Part shown: piece by piece, positions 7,995 to 17,685 of the stretch
How the letters are laid out: each line of letters opens with the position of its first letter
Position numbering within the stretch: the stretch's first letter is position 1
Assembly (NCBI RefSeq): GCF_003002925.1
Contig: NZ_PVTK01000009.1
Coordinates: 1-64,000, forward strand
Reading direction: 5' to 3'
Length of the DNA stretch: 64,000 nucleotides
Source of the DNA: Vreelandella songnenensis
Lineage (GTDB): Bacteria > Pseudomonadota > Gammaproteobacteria > Pseudomonadales > Halomonadaceae
Notes under the pieces: model-generated
Database searches by the model: none
Seen by the model: the letters and a program-made list of their open reading frames with translations, nothing else
Told to the model about the DNA's origin: nothing
Position numbers and translations under genes: made by a program

Positions 7995-8753
7995 CTAATG
8001 CTTGATCCAGATCACGCTGGCCATGCGGCCGGTCTTGCCGCCATCGCGCCGGTAGGAGTAAAAGCGCGACTCGCAGGCGGTGCAGAAGTGTCCGCCGCTG
8101 ATGTTCTCGATACCCAGCGCTTCCAGACGAAACCGCGCCAGCCGGTAAAGGTCGGCCATGTAGTGGCCCATGCGGTAGGGGCTATGATCAAACGCTTCGG
8201 CGGTTTCCGGGTGCACGGCCACAAAGGCGCCGTACACTTCAGGGCCTACTTCAAACTGGGCGTTGGAAATCGCCGGGCCCAGCCAGACCAGGATGTCATC
8301 GGGTTCGCAGTTCATGGCGGCCACGGCGGCTTCCAGCACACCACCCGCCAGGCCGCGCCAGCCGGCATGGGCCACGGCCACCTGGGTGCCGGCGCGGTTG
8401 CAGAACATCACCGGCAGGCAGTCGGCGGTCAGCACCACGCAGGCGTAATCGGCAGAGGTGGCCATCGCAGCGTCCGCCTCCGGCACATCCGCCTGGTAGC
8501 CCTGCTGTACCCGCGCCCCGTGGGTCTGGTTCAGCCATAAAAGCGGGCGCTCGTCGCCGATCTCCTTTTGCAGCAGACGGCGGCAAAGCGCGACATGGTC
8601 CGGGTTATCCCTGACGTGAGCGGCCGGGTTGAAGGCGGCAAATTCACCCTGGCTCGGGCCGGTTTCGCGTGTGGTAACAAAGGCACGCACACTGTCAGGC
8701 GCCGGCCAGTCAGGGATCAGTAGTGTCGGCCGTAAATCGATGGCATCACTCAT
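7995..8753 (-). CDS. pgeF: YfiH-family protein (peptidoglycan editing factor / purine nucleoside phosphorylase fold)
   Basis: Members of this family were called multicopper polyphenol oxidases. The E. coli protein is now linked to removing wrongly incorporated residues from peptidoglycan precursors, and relatives act on purine nucleosides. The zinc site is visible: LNQTHGARV (His), LTADCLPVMF (Cys) and AHAGWRGLAGGVLE (His). At 252 aa it is of normal size. Its ATG overlaps the rluD stop by ATGA, so the two are co-translated as in the usual rluD-yfiH-clpB order. Confidence 0.92.
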   Translation of the reverse strand: MSDAIDLRPTLLIPDWPAPDSVRAFVTTRETGPSQGEFAAFNPAAHVRDNPDHVALCRRLLQKEIGDERPLLWLNQTHGARVQQGYQADVPEADAAMATSADYACVVLTADCLPVMFCNRAGTQVAVAHAGWRGLAGGVLEAAVAAMNCEPDDILVWLGPAISNAQFEVGPEVYGAFVAVHPETAEAFDHSPYRMGHYMADLYRLARFRLEALGIENISGGHFCTACESRFYSYRRDGGKTGRMASVIWIKH

Positions 8754-9709
8754 TGCATGGTCTCGTTGTCTTCGCGCAGATAGTCCAACAACATTAGTAG
8801 ATCATCGGGCAGGTCGGCATGAAACGTCATGGTTTCACCGCTTACCGGGTGCACAAAGCTCAACTTGCGGGCGTGCAGCGCCTGGCGCGGGAACTCACGC
8901 AGAATCTCCTTGAGCGGGCCGGCGGCACCCGGCGGAAGCTTGGCCCGGCCGCTGTAGAGCGGGTCGCCAATCAGCGGATAGCGGGCATGAGACATATGCA
9001 CGCGAATCTGGTGGGTACGCCCGGTTTCCAGCTGGCAGCGCACGTGGGTGTGGGCGCGAAAGCGCTCGACCACCCGAAAGTGAGTCACGGCGGGCTTGCC
9101 CGAAGCGGTCACCGCCTGGCGCTTGCGATCCTTGGGATGGCGGCCAATCGGGGCATCGATAGTGCTGCCCGACACGGGCTTGCCGATCACCACCGCGTCG
9201 TACTGGCGTGAAACGCTGCGCGCCTGGAGCTGCTCGACCAGCACCGTTTGCGCCTGAATCGTCTTGGCCACCATCATCAGGCCGGTTGTGTCCTTGTCCA
9301 GACGGTGCACAATGCCCGCCCGAGGCACCTCGGCAAGCACCGGATGATGATAGAGCAGCGCATTGAGCAGCGTGCCGTCCCGGTTGCCCGCCGCTGGGTG
9401 AACCACCATGTTGGTAGGCTTGTTGATCACCATCACCGCGTCATCTTCATAGACGATGTCGAGCGGAATATCCTGAGCCTCAAAGCGCAGGTCTTCTTCG
9501 ATGGTGGCGTTGAGCTCAAGCACTTCATGGCCGTGCAGCTTTACCCTGGGCTTGACCTTGACGCCATCCACGGTCAGTTCGCCGGCGTTGATCCATGCTT
9601 TCAGCCGTTCGCGGGAGTAATCGCTGAACAACTCGGCGGCGGCTTGGTCCAACCGCGCACCTGCAAGCGTCGCTGGCACACGCTGCGTGGCTTCAACTAT
9701 CCGGGACAT
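8750..9709 (-). CDS. rluD: 23S rRNA pseudouridine(1911/1915/1917) synthase RluD
   Basis: It isomerises uridines in helix 69 of 23S rRNA. An S4 RNA-binding domain (about residues 15-65: ARLDQAAAELF, SRERLKAWINAGELTVDG) precedes the catalytic domain with the HRLDKDTTGLM motif holding the catalytic aspartate. I chose the ATG at 9709, preceded by AAGGAAG, giving 319 aa. The longer open frame to 9856 overlaps bamD's translation start and is not conserved in character. It is divergent from bamD and overlaps pgeF. Confidence 0.95.
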   Translation of the reverse strand: MSRIVEATQRVPATLAGARLDQAAAELFSDYSRERLKAWINAGELTVDGVKVKPRVKLHGHEVLELNATIEEDLRFEAQDIPLDIVYEDDAVMVINKPTNMVVHPAAGNRDGTLLNALLYHHPVLAEVPRAGIVHRLDKDTTGLMMVAKTIQAQTVLVEQLQARSVSRQYDAVVIGKPVSGSTIDAPIGRHPKDRKRQAVTASGKPAVTHFRVVERFRAHTHVRCQLETGRTHQIRVHMSHARYPLIGDPLYSGRAKLPPGAAGPLKEILREFPRQALHARKLSFVHPVSGETMTFHADLPDDLLMLLDYLREDNETMQ

Positions 9710-9867
9710 GACGTTACTTCCTTTGACGACACCCGACAAAACGTTGCTAAGCCTGCGTTTTGTGTCGAGGTGATTTATAGTGGGCTGATTGCGACCTATT
9801 CTACCATTTCTACTTATGGCCATCGTCGCTTTTCGGTGATTGAGGCTTGCTTGCAACGAGGATGATG

Positions 9868-10674
9868 ATGCGCGTTTTTTCTGCTGCCAACCGCTTTGGT
9901 GCCCTTGCGTTGAGCCTTGCCCTTTTGGCAGGCTGCGCCAGTAACGACACGACCCCGGAAGAGGAAGACGAGTTTGCCGGCGTACAGGAGCGCGAACTCT
10001 ACGAACTGGCGCGTACAGCGCTGGACAGCAACCGCTACCCCATTGCCATCGAGCGCTTAGAGGCGCTGGATACCCGCTACCCGTTTGGCCCCCACGCTGA
10101 ACAGGCCCAACTGGAGCTGGTATACGCCTACTACGAAAACGGTGACTGGGAAGAAGCGCGTGCCGCCGCCAGCCGATTCATTCGCCTGCACCCGGACCAC
10201 CCCCAGGCCGACTACGCCTACTACCTGCGCGGGCTTTCCGCCTGGCAGGCGGGCCGATTCAGCCTGGAGCGCCTGCGCCTGATCGATATTTCCAAGCGCG
10301 ACCTGGGTGCCTCCCGCGATGCCTACAACGACTTCCGCGAGCTGATTCAGCGCTTCCCGCAGAGCGAATATGCCCCGGACGCCCAGCAGCGTATCGTCTA
10401 CCTGCGCGACCTGCTGGCACGCCATGAGCTGCACGTGGCCGATTACTACCTGCGCCGCGGCGCCTACCTGGCCGCGGTCGAGCGTGGCCGTTGGGTGGTA
10501 GAGCACTACCCGGAGTCCAGCGCTACGCGCGATGCCCTGGCCACCATGATCGAAGGCTACCAGGGCCTGGGCATGGATGACCGTGCGGGCGAAGTGCTGG
10601 CCGTGCTGCGCGAAAACGCCCCGGACCACGAGCAGCTTCAAGGCGGGCGCTTCGTACCCAAGCATCTCGACTGA
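9868..10674 (+). CDS. bamD: outer membrane protein assembly factor BamD
   Basis: This lipoprotein of the BAM complex inserts beta-barrel proteins into the outer membrane. A signal peptide ends in the lipobox LLAGC (lipidated Cys about residue 23), followed by an acidic linker and tetratricopeptide repeats (ELARTALDSNRYPIAIERLE, AQLELVYAYYENGDWEEA, HPQADYAYYLRGLS). Three consecutive in-frame ATGs occur at 9862, 9865 and 9868; GAGG at 9858-9861 is best spaced for the last, giving 268 aa. Divergence from rluD is the standard gene order. Confidence 0.95.
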   Translation: MRVFSAANRFGALALSLALLAGCASNDTTPEEEDEFAGVQERELYELARTALDSNRYPIAIERLEALDTRYPFGPHAEQAQLELVYAYYENGDWEEARAAASRFIRLHPDHPQADYAYYLRGLSAWQAGRFSLERLRLIDISKRDLGASRDAYNDFRELIQRFPQSEYAPDAQQRIVYLRDLLARHELHVADYYLRRGAYLAAVERGRWVVEHYPESSATRDALATMIEGYQGLGMDDRAGEVLAVLRENAPDHEQLQGGRFVPKHLD

Positions 10675-10730
10675 TCTCGATATCGCGGCGTACGTAACGC
10701 CTGGTTTATCCAGCGCGCTACCTCTTCTGA

Positions 10731-10756
10731 AAACCACGCTTCGGCGTGGTTTTTTA
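10731..10756 (+). terminator. Rho-independent terminator of bamD
   Basis: ACCACGC and GCGTGGT pair around a TTCG tetraloop and are followed by six T. It lies about 60 bases after the bamD stop. Confidence 0.9.
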
Positions 10757-10786
10757 CTTTAGCGATATATAGCAAAAATTAATTGA

Positions 10787-10799
10787 TACAATAATTGTA
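10787..10799. promoter_or_regulatory. AT-rich palindrome upstream of the chemoreceptor gene
   Basis: TACAAT-A-ATTGTA is a perfect 13-base palindrome inside an AT-rich stretch (10760-10830) that contrasts with the GC-rich genes around it. It is about 80 bases ahead of the chemoreceptor ATG, where an operator would be expected. No matching sigma-28 flagellar promoter was seen. Confidence 0.3.
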
Positions 10800-10875
10800 C
10801 AAAAAATAGATAGCGTATTAGTATCCTGAACGCCTCCCAGTAAAAGCGTCTCCCCCCGCGCTCAAGGAACTGATT

Positions 10876-12585
10876 ATGTCCACGTTAAACGCCCGATTTG
10901 CCGGCGCCAAGATAAGCACGCGCCTGATACTCGCCTTCTCTACCCTGCTGGCGCTATTGATTGCGCTGACGGCCGTCGGTATCTATCAGGTAAACCAGAT
11001 TGACCGTGGGCTTACTGCCATCAACGATATCAATGGCGCCAAGCAGCGTTTCGCCGTAGACATGCGTGGCAGCGTGCACGACCGAGCCATCGCCCTGCGC
11101 GATATCGTCATGGCAAATGACAGCAGCCGCCAGAGCGCTCTGCGTGGCGATATTCAGCGCCTGCAGGATGATTACCAGACCGCCACGGCGGGCATGCAGG
11201 CAGTCATTGGTCAGTACTCGACAACGCCCAGCGAACAGAACCTGCGTGAGCGCATTGAAAGCCAGGCGGTGATTGCCCGCGACCTGACCCGGCAGGTCAT
11301 CGACGCCCACGATACAGGCCCTGATGGCCTTGACCGGACGCTGATGCTCGACCAGGCAGGGCCGGCCTATAGTGAATGGCTGAGCCGCATCAATCAGTTC
11401 ATTGACCTGCAAGGCCAGATCAACGACGCCAGTACGGCTGAAGCGCGCGCAACCGCATCAGGCTTTCAGATGCTGATGCTCGGTTTGACGCTGTTTGCAC
11501 TAGTGGTAGGCGGCGTAATTGCGATGTTTCTCTCCCGTCAGCTACTGCGCGAGCTGGGAGCCGAGCCGCATGAGGTCAAAGCGTTTGCCGAGGCTATCGG
11601 CCGAGGCGAGCTGACCACGAAGGGGCAGCTCAAAAAAGGCGACACGCGCAGCATCATGGCGTCTCAGGTCGCCATGGCCCAGCAGCTGCAAACTATCGTT
11701 ACCCAGGTACGCGCGTCGGCTGAGGCCGTGGCGTCCAATAGCGAGCAGATTGCCGAGGGCAACAACGACCTGTCGGCGCGCACCGAACAGCAGGCCAGCG
11801 CCCTGGCGGAAACCGCCTCTGCCATGGAGGAGCTCAACAGTACGGTAAAACTCAATGCGGAGAACTCGGTGCAGGCGAGTCAGGAGGCACAGAGCGCATC
11901 GCACATCGCCACCAAAGGCGGTAATGCGGTGCATCAGGTCGTGGATACCATGAACGAGCTGAACCAGAGCTCCCAGGAAATCGCGGGCATTACCTCGACC
12001 ATCGACTCCATTGCCTTCCAGACCAACATTCTGGCGCTTAACGCCTCCGTCGAGGCCGCACGCGCCGGCGAGCACGGCCGCGGCTTCGCTGTGGTGGCCG
12101 AAGAGGTGCGCAACCTTGCCCAGCGCAGCGCGGAAGCCGCGCGGGAAATCAATCAGCTGATCGCCAGCAACCTGGAGCGCGTCAAGCACGGCAACCAGCG
12201 TGCCGAAGAGGCAAGCAGATCCACCGAAGAGATCGTGGCGGCCATTGATCGCGTGACCACCATCATGCAGGAGATCAGCAACGCCAGCGCCGAACAGAGT
12301 GCCGGTGTACAGGAAATCGGCCAGGCCGTGACCGAAATGGATCAGGTGACCCAGCAGAACGCGGCACTGGTGGGGCAAAGCGCCAAATCTGCGTCAAACC
12401 TGCGCCACAATGCCCGTCAGCTTCTGCAAATGATGGAAGCCTTCAAACTTCCTCAAGCGACGCAAAGCTCTGTTCAACCGGCGACTCAACACCCAGCGCC
12501 CGCCACCGCCACCGCGCCTGCTGCCCGCCAGCCGGCGCTGAGCCCTGCCCAGCGCCAGCCGGAACCCGAGTGGGAAAGCTTCTGA
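10876..12585 (+). CDS. methyl-accepting chemotaxis protein
   Basis: This inner-membrane chemoreceptor signals to CheA/CheW. It has a first membrane helix (about 15-36), a periplasmic four-helix-bundle ligand domain (about 37-190, 4HB_MCP type), a second membrane helix (about 195-217), a HAMP domain and a long cytoplasmic coiled coil with the conserved hairpin tip IAFQTNILALNASVEAARAGEHGRGFAVVA. The C-terminus after a Pro/Ala/Gln-rich linker ends in EWESF, a pentapeptide like NWETF of Tar/Tsr, which tethers CheR and CheB. The ligand cannot be read from sequence. No che genes are nearby. Confidence 0.93.
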   Translation: MSTLNARFAGAKISTRLILAFSTLLALLIALTAVGIYQVNQIDRGLTAINDINGAKQRFAVDMRGSVHDRAIALRDIVMANDSSRQSALRGDIQRLQDDYQTATAGMQAVIGQYSTTPSEQNLRERIESQAVIARDLTRQVIDAHDTGPDGLDRTLMLDQAGPAYSEWLSRINQFIDLQGQINDASTAEARATASGFQMLMLGLTLFALVVGGVIAMFLSRQLLRELGAEPHEVKAFAEAIGRGELTTKGQLKKGDTRSIMASQVAMAQQLQTIVTQVRASAEAVASNSEQIAEGNNDLSARTEQQASALAETASAMEELNSTVKLNAENSVQASQEAQSASHIATKGGNAVHQVVDTMNELNQSSQEIAGITSTIDSIAFQTNILALNASVEAARAGEHGRGFAVVAEEVRNLAQRSAEAAREINQLIASNLERVKHGNQRAEEASRSTEEIVAAIDRVTTIMQEISNASAEQSAGVQEIGQAVTEMDQVTQQNAALVGQSAKSASNLRHNARQLLQMMEAFKLPQATQSSVQPATQHPAPATATAPAARQPALSPAQRQPEPEWESF

Positions 12586-12605
12586 CCCGTTGCTGCCGCA
12601 ATAAC

Positions 12606-12634
12606 AAAAAGGCTCCTGACATCAGGAGCCTTTT
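12606..12634. terminator. bidirectional terminator between the chemoreceptor gene and nadE
   Basis: GGCTCCTG and CAGGAGCC form an 8-bp stem over ACAT, with five A on the left and four T on the right. It can stop transcription from both convergent genes and lies 20 bases from each stop. Confidence 0.88.
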
Positions 12635-12655
12635 GCGTTGGGCATGGCGAACGTG

Positions 12656-14290
12656 CTATTCGCCGGGCTGCCAGCCGTTGACGATCGGGTAGCGCCGGTC
12701 GCGCCCGAAACCGCGTGGCGTTACCCGCACACCTACCGGCGCCTGGCGACGCTTGTATTCGCAGCGGTCGACCAGCTTGACCACCTTGTAGACATCTTCT
12801 TCGTCAAAACCGGCCGCAATAATCGCCTCAGCGCTCATATCGCCTTCGATATAGCTCAACAGGATGGCGTCCAGCACGTCGTAATCCGGCAAGGAGTCGC
12901 TATCCTGCTGGCCGGGCGCCAGTTCGGCGCTTGGCGGACGCTCGATTACCCGCTCGGGAATTGCCGGCGACTGCGTATTGCGCCAGCGGGCCAGCCGATA
13001 TACCCAGGTCTTGTAGACATCCTTGAGAGCATTGTAACCACCCACCATGTCGCCGTAGAGCGTGGCGTAGCCCACCGCCATTTCGCTCTTGTTGCCCGTC
13101 GTCAGTACCATCAGGCCCTTCTTGTTGGACAGCGCCATCAGCAGCACACCACGACACCGCGACTGCAGGTTCTCCTCGGTGGTATCACGCGCGGTGCCGG
13201 CAAAGCTTTCCGACAGCGTGGCCATGAACGCCTCCACCATGGGTTCGATGGGCATCACTTCGTAATGTACGCCGAGCATCTCGGCCTGCTGGGCGGCATC
13301 CTGCCGGGAGATATCAGCGGTATAGTGATACGGCATCATCACCGCCTGCACCCGCTGCGGGCCCAGAGCGTCCACGGCAATCGCCAGGGAAAGCGCCGAG
13401 TCGATGCCTCCGGAAAGCCCCAGCACCACGCCTTCAAAACCGCTCTTGTTGACGTAGTCGCGCACGCCGGTCACCAGCGCGCAGTAGAGGCTCTCTTCGG
13501 GGTCCACGTCCGGTTCGATCTCGCCAGCCTGAGGCTCCCAGACGTTCGCGCTGGTCTGCAACAGCTGCACCGGCATCAGCCCCGCCTGCCAGTAGGGTGC
13601 CAATACCTTGAGCTGCCCCTTGGCATCCACGCATTTGGAACCGCCGTCAAACACCAGCTCGTCCTGCCCGCCGATGGTATTCACGTACACGATCGGACGG
13701 TCCACCTCTTGAGCGCGCTGTTCCAGAAGCCGCAGGCGCTCGCCGGGCTTGTTCTGATGGTAGGGCGAGGCGTTGAGGCTGATCAGCACTTCGGCGCCGG
13801 CGGCCTTGGCCGCCTTGACCGGCGCGCCTTCCCACAGGTCTTCGCAGATCAAAAGCCCAAGGCGGGCGCCCTTGTGCTCGTACACCAAGGGTTCGGTGCC
13901 CGAAGTGAAGTAGCGCTGCTCGTCGAACACCTGGTAGTTGGGCAGGGCCTGTTTGGCGTACTCGGCCTCCCACTGACCGTTGTAAAGCACCCCCGCCAGG
14001 TTGTAGCGCTTGCCTTCGCGCACGCCCGGATAGCCAATGATCACCAGGACATCACGGGCGACCTTTTCGGCCATTTTCGCCCGCGCTTCGCGCAGACGCG
14101 TTTCCATGGAGGCACGCAGCAATAGATCTTCCGGCGGATACCCGGAGAGAAACAGCTCAGGGAAGATAACGATATCCGCCCCATGCTCAATGCGCGCTTC
14201 GCGCACGGCTTCGATAGCGCGCGCCGCATTGCCGGGAATATCCCCGACAAGCGGGTCAAGTTGGGCCATTACCAGCGTTAAATCTTGCAT
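12656..14290 (-). CDS. nadE: glutamine-dependent NAD+ synthetase
   Basis: It amidates deamido-NAD to NAD+ using ammonia released from glutamine. The N-terminal nitrilase-type glutaminase domain shows the Glu-Lys-Cys triad (FPELFLSGYPPED; YAKQALPNY; LLICEDLWEG). The C-terminal synthetase domain has the ATP-pyrophosphatase loop LGLSGGIDSALSLAIA. I chose the ATG at 14290 (MQDLTLVMAQLDPLVGD), giving 544 aa, typical of the two-domain form; the ribosome binding site is weak. The longer open frame to 14383 has no conserved content. Confidence 0.95.
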   Translation of the reverse strand: MQDLTLVMAQLDPLVGDIPGNAARAIEAVREARIEHGADIVIFPELFLSGYPPEDLLLRASMETRLREARAKMAEKVARDVLVIIGYPGVREGKRYNLAGVLYNGQWEAEYAKQALPNYQVFDEQRYFTSGTEPLVYEHKGARLGLLICEDLWEGAPVKAAKAAGAEVLISLNASPYHQNKPGERLRLLEQRAQEVDRPIVYVNTIGGQDELVFDGGSKCVDAKGQLKVLAPYWQAGLMPVQLLQTSANVWEPQAGEIEPDVDPEESLYCALVTGVRDYVNKSGFEGVVLGLSGGIDSALSLAIAVDALGPQRVQAVMMPYHYTADISRQDAAQQAEMLGVHYEVMPIEPMVEAFMATLSESFAGTARDTTEENLQSRCRGVLLMALSNKKGLMVLTTGNKSEMAVGYATLYGDMVGGYNALKDVYKTWVYRLARWRNTQSPAIPERVIERPPSAELAPGQQDSDSLPDYDVLDAILLSYIEGDMSAEAIIAAGFDEEDVYKVVKLVDRCEYKRRQAPVGVRVTPRGFGRDRRYPIVNGWQPGE

Positions 14291-14420
14291 GGGCGTTAAA
14301 ATCTCTTGAGAATCTTGAACATTGTCACCTGCATCAATGCATTGTCCCGCAAGGGCCGCCCGCTGGCAAAGCCTGCACCGCATTGAACGCTTTCATCTCC
14401 GTACCGGAGGGCCTACAAGG

Positions 14421-14693
14421 ATGAACCTTTTGATCATTCGTCTGATTATTTTTGCCGTGGTGTTTTACGCGGGCCTGAAACTCTACAGCATGTACCGCCA
14501 GCACAAACTGGCCCGCGACGCCGAACACCAGGCGTTGAACCGCCATGACGGCGGCCAGATGGTGCGCTGCCGCTGGTGCGAGGTGCACGTGCCGGAAACC
14601 GAAGCGCTGCGCGACCACGAACAGTGGTTCTGCTCAAGCGCCCACCGCGACCGCTTTGCTCAGGAGCAAGCGGACAAGAACGGCGGCGTCTAG
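14421..14693 (+). CDS. PP0621 family small membrane protein
   Basis: A 90-residue protein with one N-terminal membrane helix (about residues 4-22, LIIRLIIFAVVFYAGL), a charged linker and a small Cys/His domain (CRWCEVHVPETEALRDHEQWFC, then H). This layout matches the PP0621 family, conserved in pseudomonads and relatives and of unknown function. The CxxC...H...C spacing suggests metal binding, which is an inference. The ATG follows ACAAGG. It sits between nadE and thiO and is transcribed away from both. Confidence 0.75.
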   Translation: MNLLIIRLIIFAVVFYAGLKLYSMYRQHKLARDAEHQALNRHDGGQMVRCRWCEVHVPETEALRDHEQWFCSSAHRDRFAQEQADKNGGV

Positions 14694-14703
14694 GCGTGGC
14701 TCA

Positions 14704-15810
14704 TTAACCGGACTGGTTCAGCCTTTCAGACGTAGGCAAGAACGGGGCGGGGTCGATCAGTGGCGTTCGCGCCAGCAGCTGATCGGCCAGCAAGTGCGTA
14801 GAGGCAGGCGCCAGCACCAGACCGTTGCGGTAGTGCCCGGCGTTGATAAACACGTTGGGCCTTTGTGGCAAGGCACCCATGAATGGAAGGCCCGCAGGCG
14901 ACCCCGGACGCAGCCCCGCCCAGTGGTAGGCTACCGGGCACTTCTTGAGCGCAGGCACGATACGCTCGGCGCTCTGCTTTAAAGAGGCCAGCGCGGCGTC
15001 ATCGGTGGTCTTGTCGAACCCGGTTTCTTCAAGGGTGGAGCCTACCAGCAGCAGGCCGTCGCTTCTGGGGATGACGTAACGGCCATCTTTCAATACCACG
15101 CGCTGCACCAGGCCCAACGGGGCTTGATAGGCAATCATCTGCCCTTTTACCGGGCGCACCGGCAGGCGCACCTCCAGCATGGCCAACAGCCTCGCCGTCC
15201 AGGCGCCGCCGCAGATGACGAGCCGCTCGGCTTCAAGTACTCCCTGCGCGGTATTCACGCCGGTAACCTGCGCGCCATGCTGACGAAAGCCCTGCACCTC
15301 GCACTGCTCGCGCAGCGTTACGTTGGGCATGGTTAACAGCTTGGCGCGCAGCGCCTGGCCAAGGCGTGGGTTGCGCACGCTGCCCAGCGTCGGCATCCAT
15401 AGCGCGTTTTCATGGGTAATCGCCACGTCGGGCTCTTTCTGGCGCACGAAGTCGGCCGCCACGCGTACCAGTGGCTTGCCCATCTGGCGCGCCCAGCCAA
15501 GCGCACTTTCCTCGTCATCCACATTCAGGTACAAAAGACCTTTCTGGCGGTACTCGGGGTCGATACCGGTCTCTTCGAGCAGGCGCAGAGCCAGAGTCGG
15601 GTAGGCGCCTTCTGACCAGCGCGATAGCTGCGAGATAGGCTCGGCATAGCGCCAGGGGTAAAGCGGCGACACGATGCCGCCACCGGCCCAGGAAGCCTCT
15701 TTTCCGCAGATGCTGCGCTCCACCAGGATGACCTGCTGGCCGGCATCGGCTAGCTGCAGCGCGGTCATCATGCCGATGACACCGCCGCCAATAATTAGAA
15801 CATCGCTCAC
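14704..15810 (-). CDS. thiO: glycine oxidase ThiO (FAD-dependent)
   Basis: It oxidises glycine to iminoglycine for the thiazole ring of thiamine. The N-terminal FAD-binding motif is clear (VLIIGGGVIGMMTALQLADAGQQVILVER), and the DAO fold continues to a C-terminal GHYRNGLVLAPAS motif that is characteristic of ThiO. I take the GTG at 15810 as start (368 aa) because the open frame upstream lacks the fold and the dinucleotide-binding strand begins right after. No thiS or thiG gene is nearby. It converges on the PP0621-type gene with a 10-base gap. Confidence 0.88.
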   Translation of the reverse strand: MSDVLIIGGGVIGMMTALQLADAGQQVILVERSICGKEASWAGGGIVSPLYPWRYAEPISQLSRWSEGAYPTLALRLLEETGIDPEYRQKGLLYLNVDDEESALGWARQMGKPLVRVAADFVRQKEPDVAITHENALWMPTLGSVRNPRLGQALRAKLLTMPNVTLREQCEVQGFRQHGAQVTGVNTAQGVLEAERLVICGGAWTARLLAMLEVRLPVRPVKGQMIAYQAPLGLVQRVVLKDGRYVIPRSDGLLLVGSTLEETGFDKTTDDAALASLKQSAERIVPALKKCPVAYHWAGLRPGSPAGLPFMGALPQRPNVFINAGHYRNGLVLAPASTHLLADQLLARTPLIDPAPFLPTSERLNQSG

Positions 15811-15911
15811 TCGGGTTGCCTGCTCTGGCTGACTGGATAACCGGCCAAGGCCGGATGGGGACACAGAGGATAGCGAGCCGGCTGAACAGGTCAAGCAATC
15901 GGGAGCGTGTC

Positions 15912-16439
15912 ATGCCCTACCCCACTAGCGTCAGATACCCGGCACCAGGATTCACCCTGCTGGAACTGCTGGTGGTGCTGGTGCTCATCGGCGTGCTGGC
16001 CGCCTGGGGCGTCCCCAGCTTCAATGCGCTGGGCGAGCGCACCGCCGTGACCAGCGAGATAAACCGGCTGCAGTCAGCGCTTTCGCTGGCGCGCAGCGCG
16101 GCGATCACCCACCGCGCGCCGACCACCCTATGCCCGGCCAACCGGGACCGCACGGCCTGTGCCAGCGACTGGAGTGGCGAGCTGATGCTGGTAAGTGCCG
16201 ACAAGCTGCGTGGCATTGCGCAAGGCGAGATAGTGCGGGTATTTCCGGCAACCTTTGGGGTGAGCGTTGCCAAGAACGGCCATGACCGTATCAGGTACAC
16301 CCCGCTTGGCCATGCCACGGGGTTCAACAGTACTTTTTCCATCTGCCCGGCCAGCCGCCAGACCAGCGCTCAAGGCGCCAGCCTGGTGCTCAGCACCCTG
16401 GGTCGGGCACGGGTGGAGGGCGCACCGAAGGGCTGCTAA
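15912..16439 (+). CDS. fimT: GspH/FimT-type minor pseudopilin
   Basis: A type IV pilus minor pilin, thought to take part in DNA binding or fibre priming. The prepilin cleavage motif is present: GFTLLELLVVLVLIGVLAAW, with Gly at -1, Phe at +1 and Glu at +5, after a short 13-residue leader. A GspH-like C-terminal domain follows, with cysteines at CPANRDRTAC and SICPASR and a terminal Cys. GGGAG precedes the ATG at 15912; length 175 aa. The usual partners (fimU, pilV, pilW, pilX, pilY1, pilE) are absent from the window, so this is an isolated copy. Confidence 0.8.
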   Translation: MPYPTSVRYPAPGFTLLELLVVLVLIGVLAAWGVPSFNALGERTAVTSEINRLQSALSLARSAAITHRAPTTLCPANRDRTACASDWSGELMLVSADKLRGIAQGEIVRVFPATFGVSVAKNGHDRIRYTPLGHATGFNSTFSICPASRQTSAQGASLVLSTLGRARVEGAPKGC

Positions 16440-16446
16440 GCCCTCG

Positions 16447-17498
<1,052 letters not shown>

Positions 17499-17685
17499 TC
17501 GCCAAGAGTCTGCCTGAAATGGCGCCAAGTACAAGCTATTGCAAGGGTTGACCTTCGCTATTAGGCGAAGACACCTTGAAACGGCCTTTATAAACACGCA
17601 TGTACTACTACTATGTAGGTCATACTAAAAGGAAAACAGTGACCGTCGCGTTGCGTTAGACGCCGCACAATGAAAGGAGAAAGGC

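Noticed and set aside
9710..9856. N-terminal extension of rluD by 49 codons
   Set aside because: It would run across the divergent promoter region and into bamD; the ATG at 9709 has a ribosome binding site and gives the usual RluD start.
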